DNA of 64,000 nt from NCBI RefSeq assembly GCF_031886125.1, contig NZ_CP119391.1:3162001-3226000 (forward strand), given 5' to 3'. Below, in pieces: positions 25,856 to 35,115 of the stretch. Position 1 is the stretch's first letter. The number at the start of each line of letters is the position of its first letter. The stretch comes from Halomonas piscis (GTDB taxonomy: Bacteria > Pseudomonadota > Gammaproteobacteria > Pseudomonadales > Halomonadaceae). Both the position numbers and the translations under genes were made by a program. The notes below the pieces were generated by a model. That model was not told the origin of the DNA. It searched no databases and was given only the letters and a program-made list of their open reading frames with translations.

Positions 25856-26248
25856 TTGCCGCATCTGAAAATAGAATATTCCTCCCAACTGGCATCCAGT
25901 GTTGATATCGGCTCTGTATGTCGTGCCGCTTACACAGCGATGAAAGAAGCAGGTATTTTTCCATTAGCAGGCATTAGAGTACGTGCTTACGCTACTGATT
26001 ACGCTATCGTCGCTGATGATATGGAAAATAATAACTTTGCTGCTCTTACCTTGTCGGTTGGCTCCGGCCGAGACAAGCAGACACTCAAAGCTGCGGGTGA
26101 GCAGATATTTTCCGCTGTTCAATCCGCTCTTAAAGAGCCACTGGCAACTTCGCACTTTGCCCTGTCGCTGGAAATCCGAATTATTGACCCAGACTTGAAT
26201 TGGAAAGATACTCCCATACACTCCCGCCTCTCAAAGAGTGATGAGTAA
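25856..26248 (+). CDS. hpaF: 5-carboxymethyl-2-hydroxymuconate delta-isomerase
   Basis: Tautomerase-superfamily isomerase converting 5-carboxymethyl-2-hydroxymuconate to the substrate of the HpaG decarboxylase. The protein is 130 aa (E. coli 126), with catalytic Pro after the initiator (M-PHLKIEYS), GIFPLAGIRVRA and a late SLEIRIIDPDLNWK, all matching HpaF. It starts with TTG, supported by GGAG seven bases upstream and by the need to expose Pro-2. It is about 14 kb from the rest of the pathway. Its own promoter carries the shared palindrome, so it should be co-regulated. Confidence 0.93.
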   Translation: MPHLKIEYSSQLASSVDIGSVCRAAYTAMKEAGIFPLAGIRVRAYATDYAIVADDMENNNFAALTLSVGSGRDKQTLKAAGEQIFSAVQSALKEPLATSHFALSLEIRIIDPDLNWKDTPIHSRLSKSDE

Positions 26249-26513
26249 ATAATCTCTATTTAAAAAATGGGCATCTACCCTCAGATAGGGAAGACATCAG
26301 CAACATATCTAAAACAACACACTTTATAAAAGAATTGCCTATCCTGATAATTTAATTATTCCGGATAACGACAACCGCAGGCTATTAACAAAACTAAAAC
26401 ACCAAAACTGTTCGCAGCAGGAATCTAACCATGCATAAAAATAAAGCAACAAATTAATTTCATTAAATACATCCACAACACACCAAAATATAATTAACAA
26501 GGAATAAATCACA
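26249..26513. other. AT-rich region upstream of the porin pseudogene
   Basis: 265 bases, no gene. An imperfect stem ATCCTGATAAT (26341-26351)/ATTATTCCGGAT (26355-26366) may be a regulator site. AAGGA lies ten bases before the porin ATG. Confidence 0.35.
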
Positions 26514-27506
26514 ATGAAAAAAGTAGTGTCCATGACCCTCGCACCACTTTTCTTAACGACTACTCTTCCCAGTTTGGCACAAGATAATAGTCAACATTCA
26601 GGGCCCATGTTTTCAGGCGAGTTTTCGGGAGGCTTGCTAAATGTTGATAATCGAGATATAGACCCTTGGGCATTCAAAGCTGAAGCAGGACTAGGAGGGA
26701 GCTATACAATAAATGATGATATAAGTATACGCTATGATATGGTTGCAGATTTTGCAAATGCCATAAACTCTGTAGATGAGCAGACTTGGACTCCAGGCTC
26801 TTACCGCCAGGATGATGGTGAAATTTATCTGCGTACTGCTCGCGCCCTGCTAATAACCAAGTATGGCAGCATCGGATTCCAACCCAGAGTCCCTTCCGGC
26901 TTCTGGAATCAAATATATAATAACATTGATGTGTTTGAATATAACCGCTTTCATGGACAAACTGGATAGAATGCAATATTTGGCCAAAATGAGCAGGCTA
27001 GTGATGTAACGTCTTATGCAAGCCCTCATTTTGGTGGCTTTCAATTTGTTGGTGCAGCAATAGCCGTTGACGCTCAAAATGATCAGGACTTTGACGTCTA
27101 TACTGGACGTCTTCTTTACAATGAGGGACCACTAAATTTTGGACTTGGACATACCAAGATAAAGCGTCCCGGTATTGATAGCTTGTACCGCACTTCATTC
27201 GGCCTCGGCTATGACCTGGGCATGTTTCAGCTGGGCGGCGTATATGAACATAATAATGACCGTGAAAACAGTAATGCCAGCTCCGACTTTGACGCGTGGG
27301 CTATCAATATTTCAGCAGACTTGACCGATAAATGGTCTTTATCAGCAGGCTATGCCGAAAATGATAAAAATCTCGATCTCGACAATGATGTCGTTGTGGG
27401 AAGTGTTCGCCATCACTTCAACAAAAAGGTTTATGCCTTTCTAGAAGCGGCACGTTATGACCGCACTGATAATAACGTTTCGGGTGGTCTTAACGTAAGC
27501 TTCTAG
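26514..27506 (+). pseudogene. Gram-negative porin gene interrupted by one in-frame amber codon
   Basis: The frame from 26514 reads a signal peptide (cleaved after SLA, about residue 22), then an acidic general-porin barrel: EFSGGLLNVDNRD, YGSIGFQP and WNQIYNNIDVFEYNRF. A single TAG at 26967-26969 stops it at 151 residues. Beyond the stop the same frame continues without another break to LNVSF, a proper porin C-terminus with terminal Phe, for about 330 codons in all. No frameshift is needed. Either a recent nonsense mutation, amber suppression, or a sequencing error explains it. The acidic composition fits a halophile outer-membrane porin. Confidence 0.85.
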
Positions 27507-27734
27507 TGCAAGAAGTTCCTGTAGAAGCCAACCTTAAATTGAACGCCTAGAAGCAATAAGTACAACACACGCCATATCGATCAATCTTCCCCGTGAATAT
27601 TTACCAAGTTCTGGCATGCTGGGCATTTACGGGGATTTGTTAGTCTATCATTAAATACAGGCCACAGTATCAATTCACTAATAGCTCTGACATTGCTATT
27701 TAGTCGATGCTAAATAGCTGCAACAGCACGATTA
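27507..27734. other. Intergenic sequence between porin pseudogene and IS30 element
   Basis: No gene or clear signal seen. The last three bases (TTA, 27732-27734) are the target duplication of the IS30-family copy. Confidence 0.4.
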
Positions 27735-28836
27735 CCTGAATTCATAGAATAACTGCAGCACTTTGGACCACAAGGTAGAGGCAGGAGGGCCAGTGCCGGT
27801 ACCCTCCCTGCTTTACCGACCAAAGTGAAGCAGAGCATGGGATACCAACAGCTGACCCAGACACAACGATACCAGATTTACGCCCGCCATGACTTGGGCA
27901 GGAGCCAGCGACAGATCGCCAGGGAACTGGGGCTCCACAGCAGCACGATTAGCCGTGAGCTGCGCCGCAACGCGACGGCCAGTGGCTATGATCCTGAACA
28001 GGCTCAGGCTTGCAGCGATCACCGACGACGTACCGCCCGCAAGTGGACGAAGCGCTTGCCCAGCTTGATCGCAGCGGTGGCCGACCGACTTCGTGAAGAA
28101 TGGAGCCCAGAGCAGATCAGTGGATTCATGGCACCGTTGGCCGGTATCGGCGTCAGTCATCAGTGGATTTATTCCCTGGTCTGGGAGGACAAGGCCCGCG
28201 GCGGCACGCTTTGGCAGCATCTCCGGCAGCCCAAGAGGCGCAGCAAGCACCGTGTTCACGCCAAAAGCGCAGGGCTTGGCAAGATACCTGGTCGCGTAGG
28301 TATCGAACATCGCCCAGCCGAGGTTAAGAGTCGGCGCTACATCGGACACTGGGAGGGTGACACGGTGCTTCAGGGACATAAGCAATCAGGCATCGTCACG
28401 CTGGTTGAGCGACGCAGCGGCTATCTATTGGCGGCACGGCTACCCAGCATTACAGCGGCGTTGACGAAAGCGGCCATGATCCGCCTGCTGAAGCCTCGTC
28501 GAGGTGCGGTGAAAACGATCACGCTGGATAATGGCTCGGAGTTTTCGGAGCACCAGGCCGTGGCGAGCGCCGTAGCAGCGAGAACCTACTTTTGCGACGC
28601 CTATTGCTCAGGGCAACGTGGCACCAATGAAAACACCAATGGCTTGATTCGGCAGTATTTTCCCAAGGGAACTAGCTTCCGCCAAGTCACCGATGCCGAG
28701 CTACGCAGGGTGGTGAGAAAGCTCAATGACCGCCCCCGAAAACGACTCGGCTATCGAACACCGGCACAGGTGTTCCTGGGGGAGTACTCTGGAGCACTGA
28801 ATACCGCAGGTGCTGCGCTTATTGGTTGAATTCAGG
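27735..28836 (+). mobile_element. IS30-family element, copy 1
   Basis: 1,102 bp with imperfect inverted ends (left CCTGAATTCATAGAATAACT; right, reversed, CCTGAATTCAACCAATAAGC) and a 3-bp TTA duplication (27732-27734, 28837-28839). It contains one transposase gene. Copy 2 at 40665-41766 has exactly the same length and orientation. Confidence 0.93.
27825..28829 (+). CDS. IS30-family transposase (copy 1)
   Basis: 334-aa DDE transposase, apparently intact. The N-terminal helix-turn-helix (GRSQRQIARELGLHSSTISRE) binds the ends. The catalytic domain shows GHWEGDTV (D), TLDNGSEF (D) and NENTNGLIRQYFPKG (E). The reading frame opens at a GTG; an ATG four codons later (27837) is an equally good start. 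It is well diverged from copy 2 at the nucleotide level, so the two copies are not a recent duplication. Confidence 0.94.
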   Translation: MKQSMGYQQLTQTQRYQIYARHDLGRSQRQIARELGLHSSTISRELRRNATASGYDPEQAQACSDHRRRTARKWTKRLPSLIAAVADRLREEWSPEQISGFMAPLAGIGVSHQWIYSLVWEDKARGGTLWQHLRQPKRRSKHRVHAKSAGLGKIPGRVGIEHRPAEVKSRRYIGHWEGDTVLQGHKQSGIVTLVERRSGYLLAARLPSITAALTKAAMIRLLKPRRGAVKTITLDNGSEFSEHQAVASAVAARTYFCDAYCSGQRGTNENTNGLIRQYFPKGTSFRQVTDAELRRVVRKLNDRPRKRLGYRTPAQVFLGEYSGALNTAGAALIG

Positions 28837-28839
28837 TTA

Positions 28840-29036
28840 TAAACTACTGTGAACATGCAGATGATTCAACCAGTGGAGCTTTTTTTAAACCTAAGCTTCA
28901 TTATTCCAGGCAATAGACAACACAGCACAACCTGAAGGGTAAAGGATCCTAAATACTTTCTTCAGAGCAAGGAGAATGTTAAGCCGTTATACTGTACGCC
29001 TTGCACACTCACTGACTTTTCGACCCAGAGGCTTGC
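28840..29036. other. Intergenic region upstream of rpiA
   Basis: About 200 bases without a gene; presumably contains the rpiA promoter. GAGG lies about five bases before the rpiA ATG. Confidence 0.4.
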
Positions 29037-29711
29037 ATGACCCAGGACGCACTCAAGGCCGCCGTGGCCGACGCCGCCATCAAGGAAATCGAACCCTGGC
29101 TGGACAGGAACACCGTGCTCGGCATCGGCACCGGCTCCACCGTCAATCTCTTCATCGACCGGCTCCGGCCGCTGCGCGACAGCTTCCGGGGCGCAGTGGC
29201 AAGCTCTGAGGCCAGCGCCGAGCGGCTGAAAGCGCTGGGTATTGACGTGCTGGACCTTAACAGCACCGGCACTCTGCCGTTCTATATCGACGGCGCCGAC
29301 GAAGTGAACGCTAACTTGCAGATGATCAAGGGCGGCGGCGCCGCGCTCACCCGGGAGAAAATCGTCGCCGCCTGCGCCAGACGCTTTATCTGCATCGCCG
29401 ACGAGTCAAAGCACGTCGCCCGGCTCGGCGATTTCCCGCTGCCGGTGGAGGTTATCCCCATGGCGCGCTCCTACGTCGGCCGGGAGCTGGTCAAGCTCGG
29501 CGCCGAGCCGGTCTACCGCCAGGGCGTCACCACGGATAACGGCAACCAGATCATCGACTGCTTTGACTTCATGATCGACGACCCGGCGGCAATGGAAGCC
29601 AGGCTCAACGCCATCGCCGGCGTGGTCACCAACGGGCTCTTCGCCGCCCGGGGCGCCGACGTGCTGCTGCTGAGCAAGGGCGACGGCGTGGCGCGCACGG
29701 CGCTGAGTTAG
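29037..29711 (+). CDS. rpiA: Ribose-5-phosphate isomerase A
   Basis: Interconverts ribulose-5-phosphate and ribose-5-phosphate in the pentose phosphate pathway. The protein is 224 aa with the family landmarks [15 protein letters not shown] (phosphate loop), DGADEVN (catalytic Asp region) and [12 protein letters not shown] (catalytic Glu/Lys). It is the first core-genome gene after IS30 copy 1 and converges on the LPS core operon. Nothing is unusual in the sequence. Confidence 0.96.
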   Translation: MTQDALKAAVADAAIKEIEPWLDRNTVLGIGTGSTVNLFIDRLRPLRDSFRGAVASSEASAERLKALGIDVLDLNSTGTLPFYIDGADEVNANLQMIKGGGAALTREKIVAACARRFICIADESKHVARLGDFPLPVEVIPMARSYVGRELVKLGAEPVYRQGVTTDNGNQIIDCFDFMIDDPAAMEARLNAIAGVVTNGLFAARGADVLLLSKGDGVARTALS

Positions 29712-29718
29712 AAGCCGC

Positions 29719-29919
29719 TCACCTCGTAGTCTCCAGCTTTCTCAGGTTGGCGATGCGGCTGGCATAGAGTTCCACTTTCGGGTGCGCCGGGGACTCTTCC
29801 TTCAGCGCTGCAAGCGCTTCTTCGGCCACTTGCAAGGCGGCGCTGAACTCCGGCCCCGTGCCCGCCTTGGCGGCGACGGCGGCACGCTTGATGCGTCCTT
29901 CCACGGCCTTGGGCGTCAT
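29719..29919 (-). CDS. Small conserved-looking protein downstream of waaA
   Basis: 66-aa protein, mostly helical, charged, without signal peptide or membrane segment (KAVEGRIKRAAVAAKAG, LYASRIANLRKLE). Its ATG overlaps the waaA stop as ATGA, and the coding bias matches the high-GC neighbours, which supports a real, translationally coupled gene. No function recognised. It ends a few bases from the convergent rpiA stop. Confidence 0.65.
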   Translation of the reverse strand: MTPKAVEGRIKRAAVAAKAGTGPEFSAALQVAEEALAALKEESPAHPKVELYASRIANLRKLETTR

Positions 29920-31265
29920 GGCGTCTCAGCTCCCGATCGCTGAGGCACGGGTGACAGCAGCCGCCCAAGGCCGTCGAGGGTGCGCTCGAGCGCCCCGCGC
30001 TGCTTGGCCACGACCTCCGCGCCGGCCTGGCCTTGCCGACGGGTTTGTGCCGGGTGGTCGAAGGCGTTAGCCAGCGCCTCCGCCAGGGCGTCGGCGTTAG
30101 CCACGGCGGCCAGCGCCCCGGCGGCTTTGAGCGGCTCGGCCACGTCCTCGAAGTTCTCAAGCGACGGCCCGGTGAGCACGGCCCGGCCGAAGCTTGCCGG
30201 CTCCGCCACGTTCTGCCCGCCCAGGGGGACCAGGCTGCCGCCGACAAAGGCCACGTCGCCGGCGACGTAAAGCGCGCCGAGCTCGCCCAGGGTGTCGCCC
30301 AGATACACCGCCGTTTCCCGGGTGACCGGCGCCTTCCGGCTGCGCCGGGCTGGCGCAAAGCCCGCGGCGCGGCATTCGTCGGCCACGGCGTCGAAGCGCC
30401 GGGGGTGGCGGGGCACCAGCACCAGCAGCGCCTCGGGGTGGCGCTCGCGCAGCGCGGCGTGCGCGGCAAGCAACGCGGCTTCTTCGCCGTCTCGGGTGGA
30501 GCCGGCCACCCATACCGGCCGGGCGCTGCTCTCCTGCTCAAGCTCGGTACGCAAGCGCTCGCCTACCTCGATCGCCCCGGCATCCGGGATCACTTCGAAC
30601 TTGAGCGAGCCCACGACCTCGGTCCGCTCGGCTGCCATGCCCAGCGCGGCAAAGCGTTCGGCGTCGGCCTCGGACTTGGCCGCCAGCCAGGCGACGTTGC
30701 CCAGCGCCTGGCGCATCAGCGGCCGGATACGCCGGTAGCGCGCAAAAGCGCGCGGCGAAAGCCGGCCGTTGACCACCGCCACCGGTACGCCGGCGCGGCG
30801 GCAGGCGTGCAGCAGGTTGGGCCACAGCTCTGTCTCGAACATCACCGCGAGCGCCGGGCGCACCCGGGCCACAAAGCGCCGGGCGCTGCCCGGCCAGTCC
30901 AGCGGCACCAGGCGGTGCGCAAGCCGCGCCGCCGGCTCTGCGTCCAGCCGGTCAGCCAGCGCCTGCACCTGCTCGGCGCCGGTGGCCGTCATGGTCGTCA
31001 CCAGCAGCCGGTGGCCGGCGTAGCGCTCGAGCAGGGATTCGATCAGCGGGCGGGCGGCGCGCACTTCGCCTACCGAAGCGCAGTGCAGCCACAGCGCCGG
31101 GGGCTGAACGCCTTCCACTAGCCCCAGCCGCTGGCGGCGCGGGCAGGCAGCAGAGCCGGCGGGCACCTGCTCACGCCGTACCCGAGCGATGATCAGCGGC
31201 GCCAGCGCGTAAAGCGCCGCGGAATAGGCAAGCCGAGAGCAGGCAAGGCGCGGCCGGCGTGCCAT
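29916..31265 (-). CDS. waaA: 3-deoxy-D-manno-octulosonic acid (Kdo) transferase
   Basis: Inner-membrane-anchored glycosyltransferase that adds Kdo to lipid A precursor from CMP-Kdo. The 449-aa protein has an N-terminal hydrophobic anchor (about residues 12-30), the catalytic-base region WLHCASVGEV, VMFETELWPNLL, GRLSPRAFARYRR and the C-terminal CMP-Kdo-binding part (VPRHPRRFD, GGSLVPLGGQN). It starts directly after the hldE stop and ends in an ATGA overlap with a small gene. In organisms with KdkA a single Kdo may be added and then phosphorylated. Confidence 0.96.
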   Translation of the reverse strand: MARRPRLACSRLAYSAALYALAPLIIARVRREQVPAGSAACPRRQRLGLVEGVQPPALWLHCASVGEVRAARPLIESLLERYAGHRLLVTTMTATGAEQVQALADRLDAEPAARLAHRLVPLDWPGSARRFVARVRPALAVMFETELWPNLLHACRRAGVPVAVVNGRLSPRAFARYRRIRPLMRQALGNVAWLAAKSEADAERFAALGMAAERTEVVGSLKFEVIPDAGAIEVGERLRTELEQESSARPVWVAGSTRDGEEAALLAAHAALRERHPEALLVLVPRHPRRFDAVADECRAAGFAPARRSRKAPVTRETAVYLGDTLGELGALYVAGDVAFVGGSLVPLGGQNVAEPASFGRAVLTGPSLENFEDVAEPLKAAGALAAVANADALAEALANAFDHPAQTRRQGQAGAEVVAKQRGALERTLDGLGRLLSPVPQRSGAETP

Positions 31266-32696
31266 TTAACGCCCGCGGCTGCGAATGGTGGCAATCATCG
31301 CCGAGGTCGAGACGCCGTCTTCAAACCCCAGCACCCTGACCTCGCCGCCCCGGGCGCGAACGGCCTCGCCGCCGGCGATGTCTTCGGGCCGATAGTCACC
31401 GCCCTTGACCAGCACGTCCGGGAGCACGGTCTCGATCAGCGCCTGGGGGGTATCGTCGGCAAAGGGAGCGACCCAGTCCACCGCGCCCAGCCCGGCGAGC
31501 ACCTGCATGCGCCGCGCCAGAGGGTTGATCGGGCGGTCGGCGCCTTTCAGCCGGGCCATGGAGGCGTCGTCGTTGACCGCGACCACCAGCCGGTCGCCAA
31601 GCTTGCGCGCCTCTTCCAGATAGGCCACGTGGCCGGCGTGGAGGATATCGAAGCAGCCGTTGGTCATCACCACGCGCTCGCCCCGGGCCTGGGCGGCGCG
31701 CACGGCCCGGGCAAGCGCGCTCTGCTCCACCACGCCGAACTCGCCCAGGGCATCGCCGTGCAGCGCGGTGTAAAGCTCGCCCAGGGAGAGCGTGGCGGTG
31801 CCGGGCTTGGCCACCACCAGCCCGGCGGCCAGGTTGGCCAGCGTCATGGCCGCGGCAAAGTCGTGCCCGGCGGCCAGCGCCAGCCCCATCATGCCAATCA
31901 CGGTGTCGCCGGCGCCGGTGACGTCGAACACTTCCCGGGCGCGGGTGGGCAGATGCAGCGGCGGCTCGCCCTCGCGGATCAGCGTCATGCCCTTCTCGCT
32001 GCGCGTAATGAGCAGCGCCTCAAGCTCCAGCTCGGCGCGCAGGGCCTCACCGCGTTCGGCAAGCTGGGCATCGGTGTCACAGCGCCCGACAACGGCCTCG
32101 AATTCGCCGAGGTTGGGAGTGATCAGGCTGGCGCCGCGGTATTTGCCGAAATCCGTGCCCTTGGGATCCACCAGCACCCGCTTGCCCGCCTGGCGTGCCG
32201 CCCGGATCAGCTCGCCCACGCGGTTGAGCGTGCCCTTGCCGTAGTCGGAAAGCACCAGCACCTCGTGCCCCGCCAGGGCCGCCTCCACCCGGGCCAGCAG
32301 CTCGCCGGTATCGACGTTGTCCAGGCGCTGCTCAAAATCAAGGCGCAGCAGCTGCTGGTTGCGGCTCATCACCCGCAGCTTGGTCATGGTGGGCACCGCC
32401 GCGCTGTACTGGAAGTGAGTGCTCACTCTGGTAGTTGCCAGCTGCTCGGCCAGCAGCCGGGCGTTGTCGTCGTCGCCCACTACGCCGGCCAGAGCCGCAC
32501 TCGCGCCCAGGGTGGCGACGTTGAGCGCCACGTTGGCAGCGCCGCCGGGGCGATCGTCGGCGTCTTCCACCCGCACCACGGGTACCGGCGCTTCGGGCGA
32601 AATGCGTGAGGTGGCGCCGTGCCAGTAGCGGTCGAGCATCACGTCGCCGGCGACGAGCACCCGGGCCTGCGCCAGGGCGGAAAGGTCAATGTTCAT
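31266..32696 (-). CDS. hldE: Bifunctional heptose-7-phosphate kinase/heptose-1-phosphate adenylyltransferase
   Basis: Makes ADP-heptose for the LPS inner core. The 476-aa fusion has a ribokinase-like N-terminal domain with [11 protein letters not shown] and the catalytic [10 protein letters not shown]. The C-terminal nucleotidyltransferase domain begins near residue 345 with [18 protein letters not shown] (HxGH). The start at 32696 has GAGGAG upstream and overlaps the 3' end of the heptosyltransferase gene by 11 bases. An in-frame upstream start at 32735 is not favoured. Confidence 0.96.
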   Translation of the reverse strand: MNIDLSALAQARVLVAGDVMLDRYWHGATSRISPEAPVPVVRVEDADDRPGGAANVALNVATLGASAALAGVVGDDDNARLLAEQLATTRVSTHFQYSAAVPTMTKLRVMSRNQQLLRLDFEQRLDNVDTGELLARVEAALAGHEVLVLSDYGKGTLNRVGELIRAARQAGKRVLVDPKGTDFGKYRGASLITPNLGEFEAVVGRCDTDAQLAERGEALRAELELEALLITRSEKGMTLIREGEPPLHLPTRAREVFDVTGAGDTVIGMMGLALAAGHDFAAAMTLANLAAGLVVAKPGTATLSLGELYTALHGDALGEFGVVEQSALARAVRAAQARGERVVMTNGCFDILHAGHVAYLEEARKLGDRLVVAVNDDASMARLKGADRPINPLARRMQVLAGLGAVDWVAPFADDTPQALIETVLPDVLVKGGDYRPEDIAGGEAVRARGGEVRVLGFEDGVSTSAMIATIRSRGR

Positions 32697-33774
32697 CGAG
32701 CGCTCCTCGGTCGGCGGTGGCGGTGAGCAGAGCATCCAGCCGGGCGATGACCTCGTCGGCCTCGATCAGCCCCATGGCGTCGGCGTGGCGCACCCGCTGT
32801 CCCCAGGCCACGTCGCTCACGGATTTGTTGAGGTAAGTGCGCAAGGCCCGGGGGTAGGCGTTGACGACAAATTCGCGCCACAAATAGGGCGCTGCCCGAT
32901 CGGGGTTGGTCGTGGCGTAAAGCCCGAGCGTCGGCGTACTCAGCGCGTTGGCCATGTGTACCGGGCCGGTATCCGGCGCAATGGCCAGTCGGGCGCCGTC
33001 AATCAGCGCCAGCAAGCCCTTGAGCGAAGTGGCCCCCACGGCGTTGACCACGCTGCCCGGCTGGCACAGCGCCTGTATCTGCCCGGCCATGTCGCGCTCT
33101 GTCGCACTGGGCCCGCCGGTGAGCACGCTTTTCAGCCCGTACTGCACCCAGGCATGCTCCACGACGCTTGCATACCCCTCTACCGACCAGTTGCGAAAGT
33201 TGCGCAGCCGCGCGTTGCTGCACGGATTGATCACCAGGTACGGCGCCTCGCCGCTGAGCCGGTACGCCTCCTCGTAGGCCTCCGGCGGCACCGGCAGGTG
33301 CCACTCCGGACGGTCGTCCTCCACGCCCAGCGCCCGGGCAAAGTCCATGAAGGAGTCGAGCACATGAGCCTGGGGGTGGGCCGGGAGCCGGTGGCTGGTA
33401 AACCAGTGCTGGCAGTCCTTGGACCGGGCCTTGTCGTAGCCCAGCCGGGCGTCGGCCTTGAGCCCCAGCGACAGCACGCTGGCGCGCAGCGCCTGCTGCA
33501 TGTGCAAAAGCACGTCAAAGCGGGTACCGGCAAGCTCGCGCCAGAGCCGGCGCATGCCGGCCAGGCCGCTGGCCTTGTCGTAAACCACGAACTCGACGCC
33601 GGAAAGCCCCGCCAGTAAGCTGTGCTCGCCCTTGCCGATGATCCAGGTGATGCGCGCCTCGGGAAAGCGGCGCTGGAGCGCACGAACCGTGGGCACCAGG
33701 TTGCACGCATCGCCCAGCGCGGACAGGCGCAGGATGGCAATATGGCGGGGATTGGCAGGCAAAGGGGGCTTCAT
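32686..33774 (-). CDS. ADP-heptose:LPS heptosyltransferase, glycosyltransferase family 9
   Basis: Transfers heptose to the LPS inner core. The 362-aa GT-B protein shows the GT9 N-terminus [36 protein letters not shown] in the middle, and the nucleotide-sugar site [21 protein letters not shown]. The best match in style is WaaC/WaaF/RfaQ; I cannot tell which heptose it adds. Its ATG (33774-33772) shares bases with the ATG of the divergent kdkA (33773-33775), so its promoter must lie inside kdkA. Confidence 0.9.
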   Translation of the reverse strand: MKPPLPANPRHIAILRLSALGDACNLVPTVRALQRRFPEARITWIIGKGEHSLLAGLSGVEFVVYDKASGLAGMRRLWRELAGTRFDVLLHMQQALRASVLSLGLKADARLGYDKARSKDCQHWFTSHRLPAHPQAHVLDSFMDFARALGVEDDRPEWHLPVPPEAYEEAYRLSGEAPYLVINPCSNARLRNFRNWSVEGYASVVEHAWVQYGLKSVLTGGPSATERDMAGQIQALCQPGSVVNAVGATSLKGLLALIDGARLAIAPDTGPVHMANALSTPTLGLYATTNPDRAAPYLWREFVVNAYPRALRTYLNKSVSDVAWGQRVRHADAMGLIEADEVIARLDALLTATADRGALDEH

Positions 33775-34528
33775 GCGCTTAGCAACACTCCGGCAGAAAA
33801 AGAGTCTGATACTACAGGATGCAGACAGTTTATGTGACGCCCGGACGTTACGCCAAAAGCAATGTCAATCATCTTCCTCCGTCCCCCTTGCCCCGGAAGA
33901 CTTCGTTCCGGCCAGCTGGCGCCAGCGCGGGCTCGTGACAGGCGAGGCCCCGGGCCGCGGCAGCAGCCTCTTCATCAGGCCCGAAGAAGGGAGCGACGAG
34001 CAGTGGGTGCTGCGCCCCTACCGGCGCGGCGGCCTGGTCGCCCGTCTGAGCACGGCCCGCTACCTGTGGCTCGGCGCCGAGCGCACCCGGGCCTTTCGTG
34101 AAATGCGCCTGACCGCCCGGCTGTTCAGCCAGGGCCTGCCGGTGCCCCGCCCGGTGGCCGCCTGCGTCACCCGCTACGGCCTCACCTACGAAGCCGCGCT
34201 GCTCACTCGGCGCATTGCCGGGGCGCAGGCGCTCGCCTCCCTGCTGGAAAACAACGCGGCAGCGCCCGAACTGCTGGAGCGCGTCGGCCAGATGATCCGC
34301 CGCTTTCACCACGCGGGGCTGGATCACGTCGACCTCAACGCCCGCAACATCCTCATCGGTGCCGACGACACCCCCTGGCTGATCGACCTGGACCGCTGCC
34401 GACTGCGCGCGCCGGGCAGGTGGCGCCGGGCCAACCTCGCCCGGCTCGAACGCTCGCTGGGCAAGTTTGCCGACCCGGGCGCTGTCGCGAGCGCGGTCCG
34501 GCACCTGGCCGCCGGCTACGAAGGCTGA
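33773..34528 (+). CDS. kdkA: 3-deoxy-D-manno-octulosonic acid kinase
   Basis: Kinase-fold enzyme that phosphorylates Kdo of the LPS inner core. The 251-aa product resembles Haemophilus KdkA: GRGSSLFI (nucleotide loop), WVLRPYRRGGL (Lys replaced region), HHAGLDHVDLNARNILI (catalytic loop Asp/Asn) and WLIDLDRCRL (metal Asp). The ATG at 33773 overlaps the start of the divergent heptosyltransferase gene. The first 45 residues are poorly conserved, and no other in-frame ATG precedes the conserved part. The 3' end overlaps the convergent yrbL-like gene by 13 bases. Confidence 0.88.
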   Translation: MRLATLRQKKSLILQDADSLCDARTLRQKQCQSSSSVPLAPEDFVPASWRQRGLVTGEAPGRGSSLFIRPEEGSDEQWVLRPYRRGGLVARLSTARYLWLGAERTRAFREMRLTARLFSQGLPVPRPVAACVTRYGLTYEAALLTRRIAGAQALASLLENNAAAPELLERVGQMIRRFHHAGLDHVDLNARNILIGADDTPWLIDLDRCRLRAPGRWRRANLARLERSLGKFADPGAVASAVRHLAAGYEG

Positions 34529-35115
34529 CGCCCCTGGGTGGCCTCAAGGCGCGGCATGAGCGTTTTTTTCATGAATTTTTTCCACTTGCGGCGAATCTTT
34601 TGCCGCCCAAGCCAGGGCACATGTTCCGCCAGCGGGATCGCCTCCGAGGCGCCGAGGCCGTCGATGAGCATGACCAGGGTGGCGTCTTCCCGCTCGAGCA
34701 CCAGCAGATTGCTCATCACCAAATCGCAGGGGATGACGTTATAGGCCAGCAGGTAGTCCCGAAGCGCCTCCAGCCCGGCCCGGAAGCGCTCGAGCTGCGC
34801 CGGCGCGAGCGGCCGGGCCAGGTACTCGCCGGCGTTGGGCGGAAGCTCGCCCCGCTCATCGAGTATCAGCGCCTGTTCGATGCCGATCCTCTCGGCATCC
34901 TCCACCGCGCCGAAGAACTCGGGGATCAGCGTAAACGGCACCCCCCGGCGCTTGAGGCGGCGAAAATAGCGCAGTTCGCGCCGGGTCTGCTTGGCCTTCT
35001 CCCGCCGGCTGAGCTTGACGCAGCGGCCGGGGTCGTCCGGGTGCTGATAGCAGATCCGCTCGTCGCCCCGGCCGATGACGCGCCATTCAGACGTTTCGCG
35101 CTCGGGGCTCAGCAT
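34516..35115 (-). CDS. YrbL family (PhoP regulatory network) kinase-fold protein
   Basis: 199-aa protein of the YrbL family: GRGDERICYQHPDDPGRCVKL near the N-terminus, QTRRELRYF (Lys/Glu region), IPCDLVMSNLLVL replacing a kinase catalytic loop, and a basic tail (RRKWKKFMKK). Its biochemical role is not established in the family. Placement between LPS-core glycosyltransferase and kdkA suggests a part in core phosphorylation or assembly (inference). It overlaps the upstream glycosyltransferase gene by seven bases. Confidence 0.83.
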   Translation of the reverse strand: MLSPERETSEWRVIGRGDERICYQHPDDPGRCVKLSRREKAKQTRRELRYFRRLKRRGVPFTLIPEFFGAVEDAERIGIEQALILDERGELPPNAGEYLARPLAPAQLERFRAGLEALRDYLLAYNVIPCDLVMSNLLVLEREDATLVMLIDGLGASEAIPLAEHVPWLGRQKIRRKWKKFMKKTLMPRLEATQGRQPS

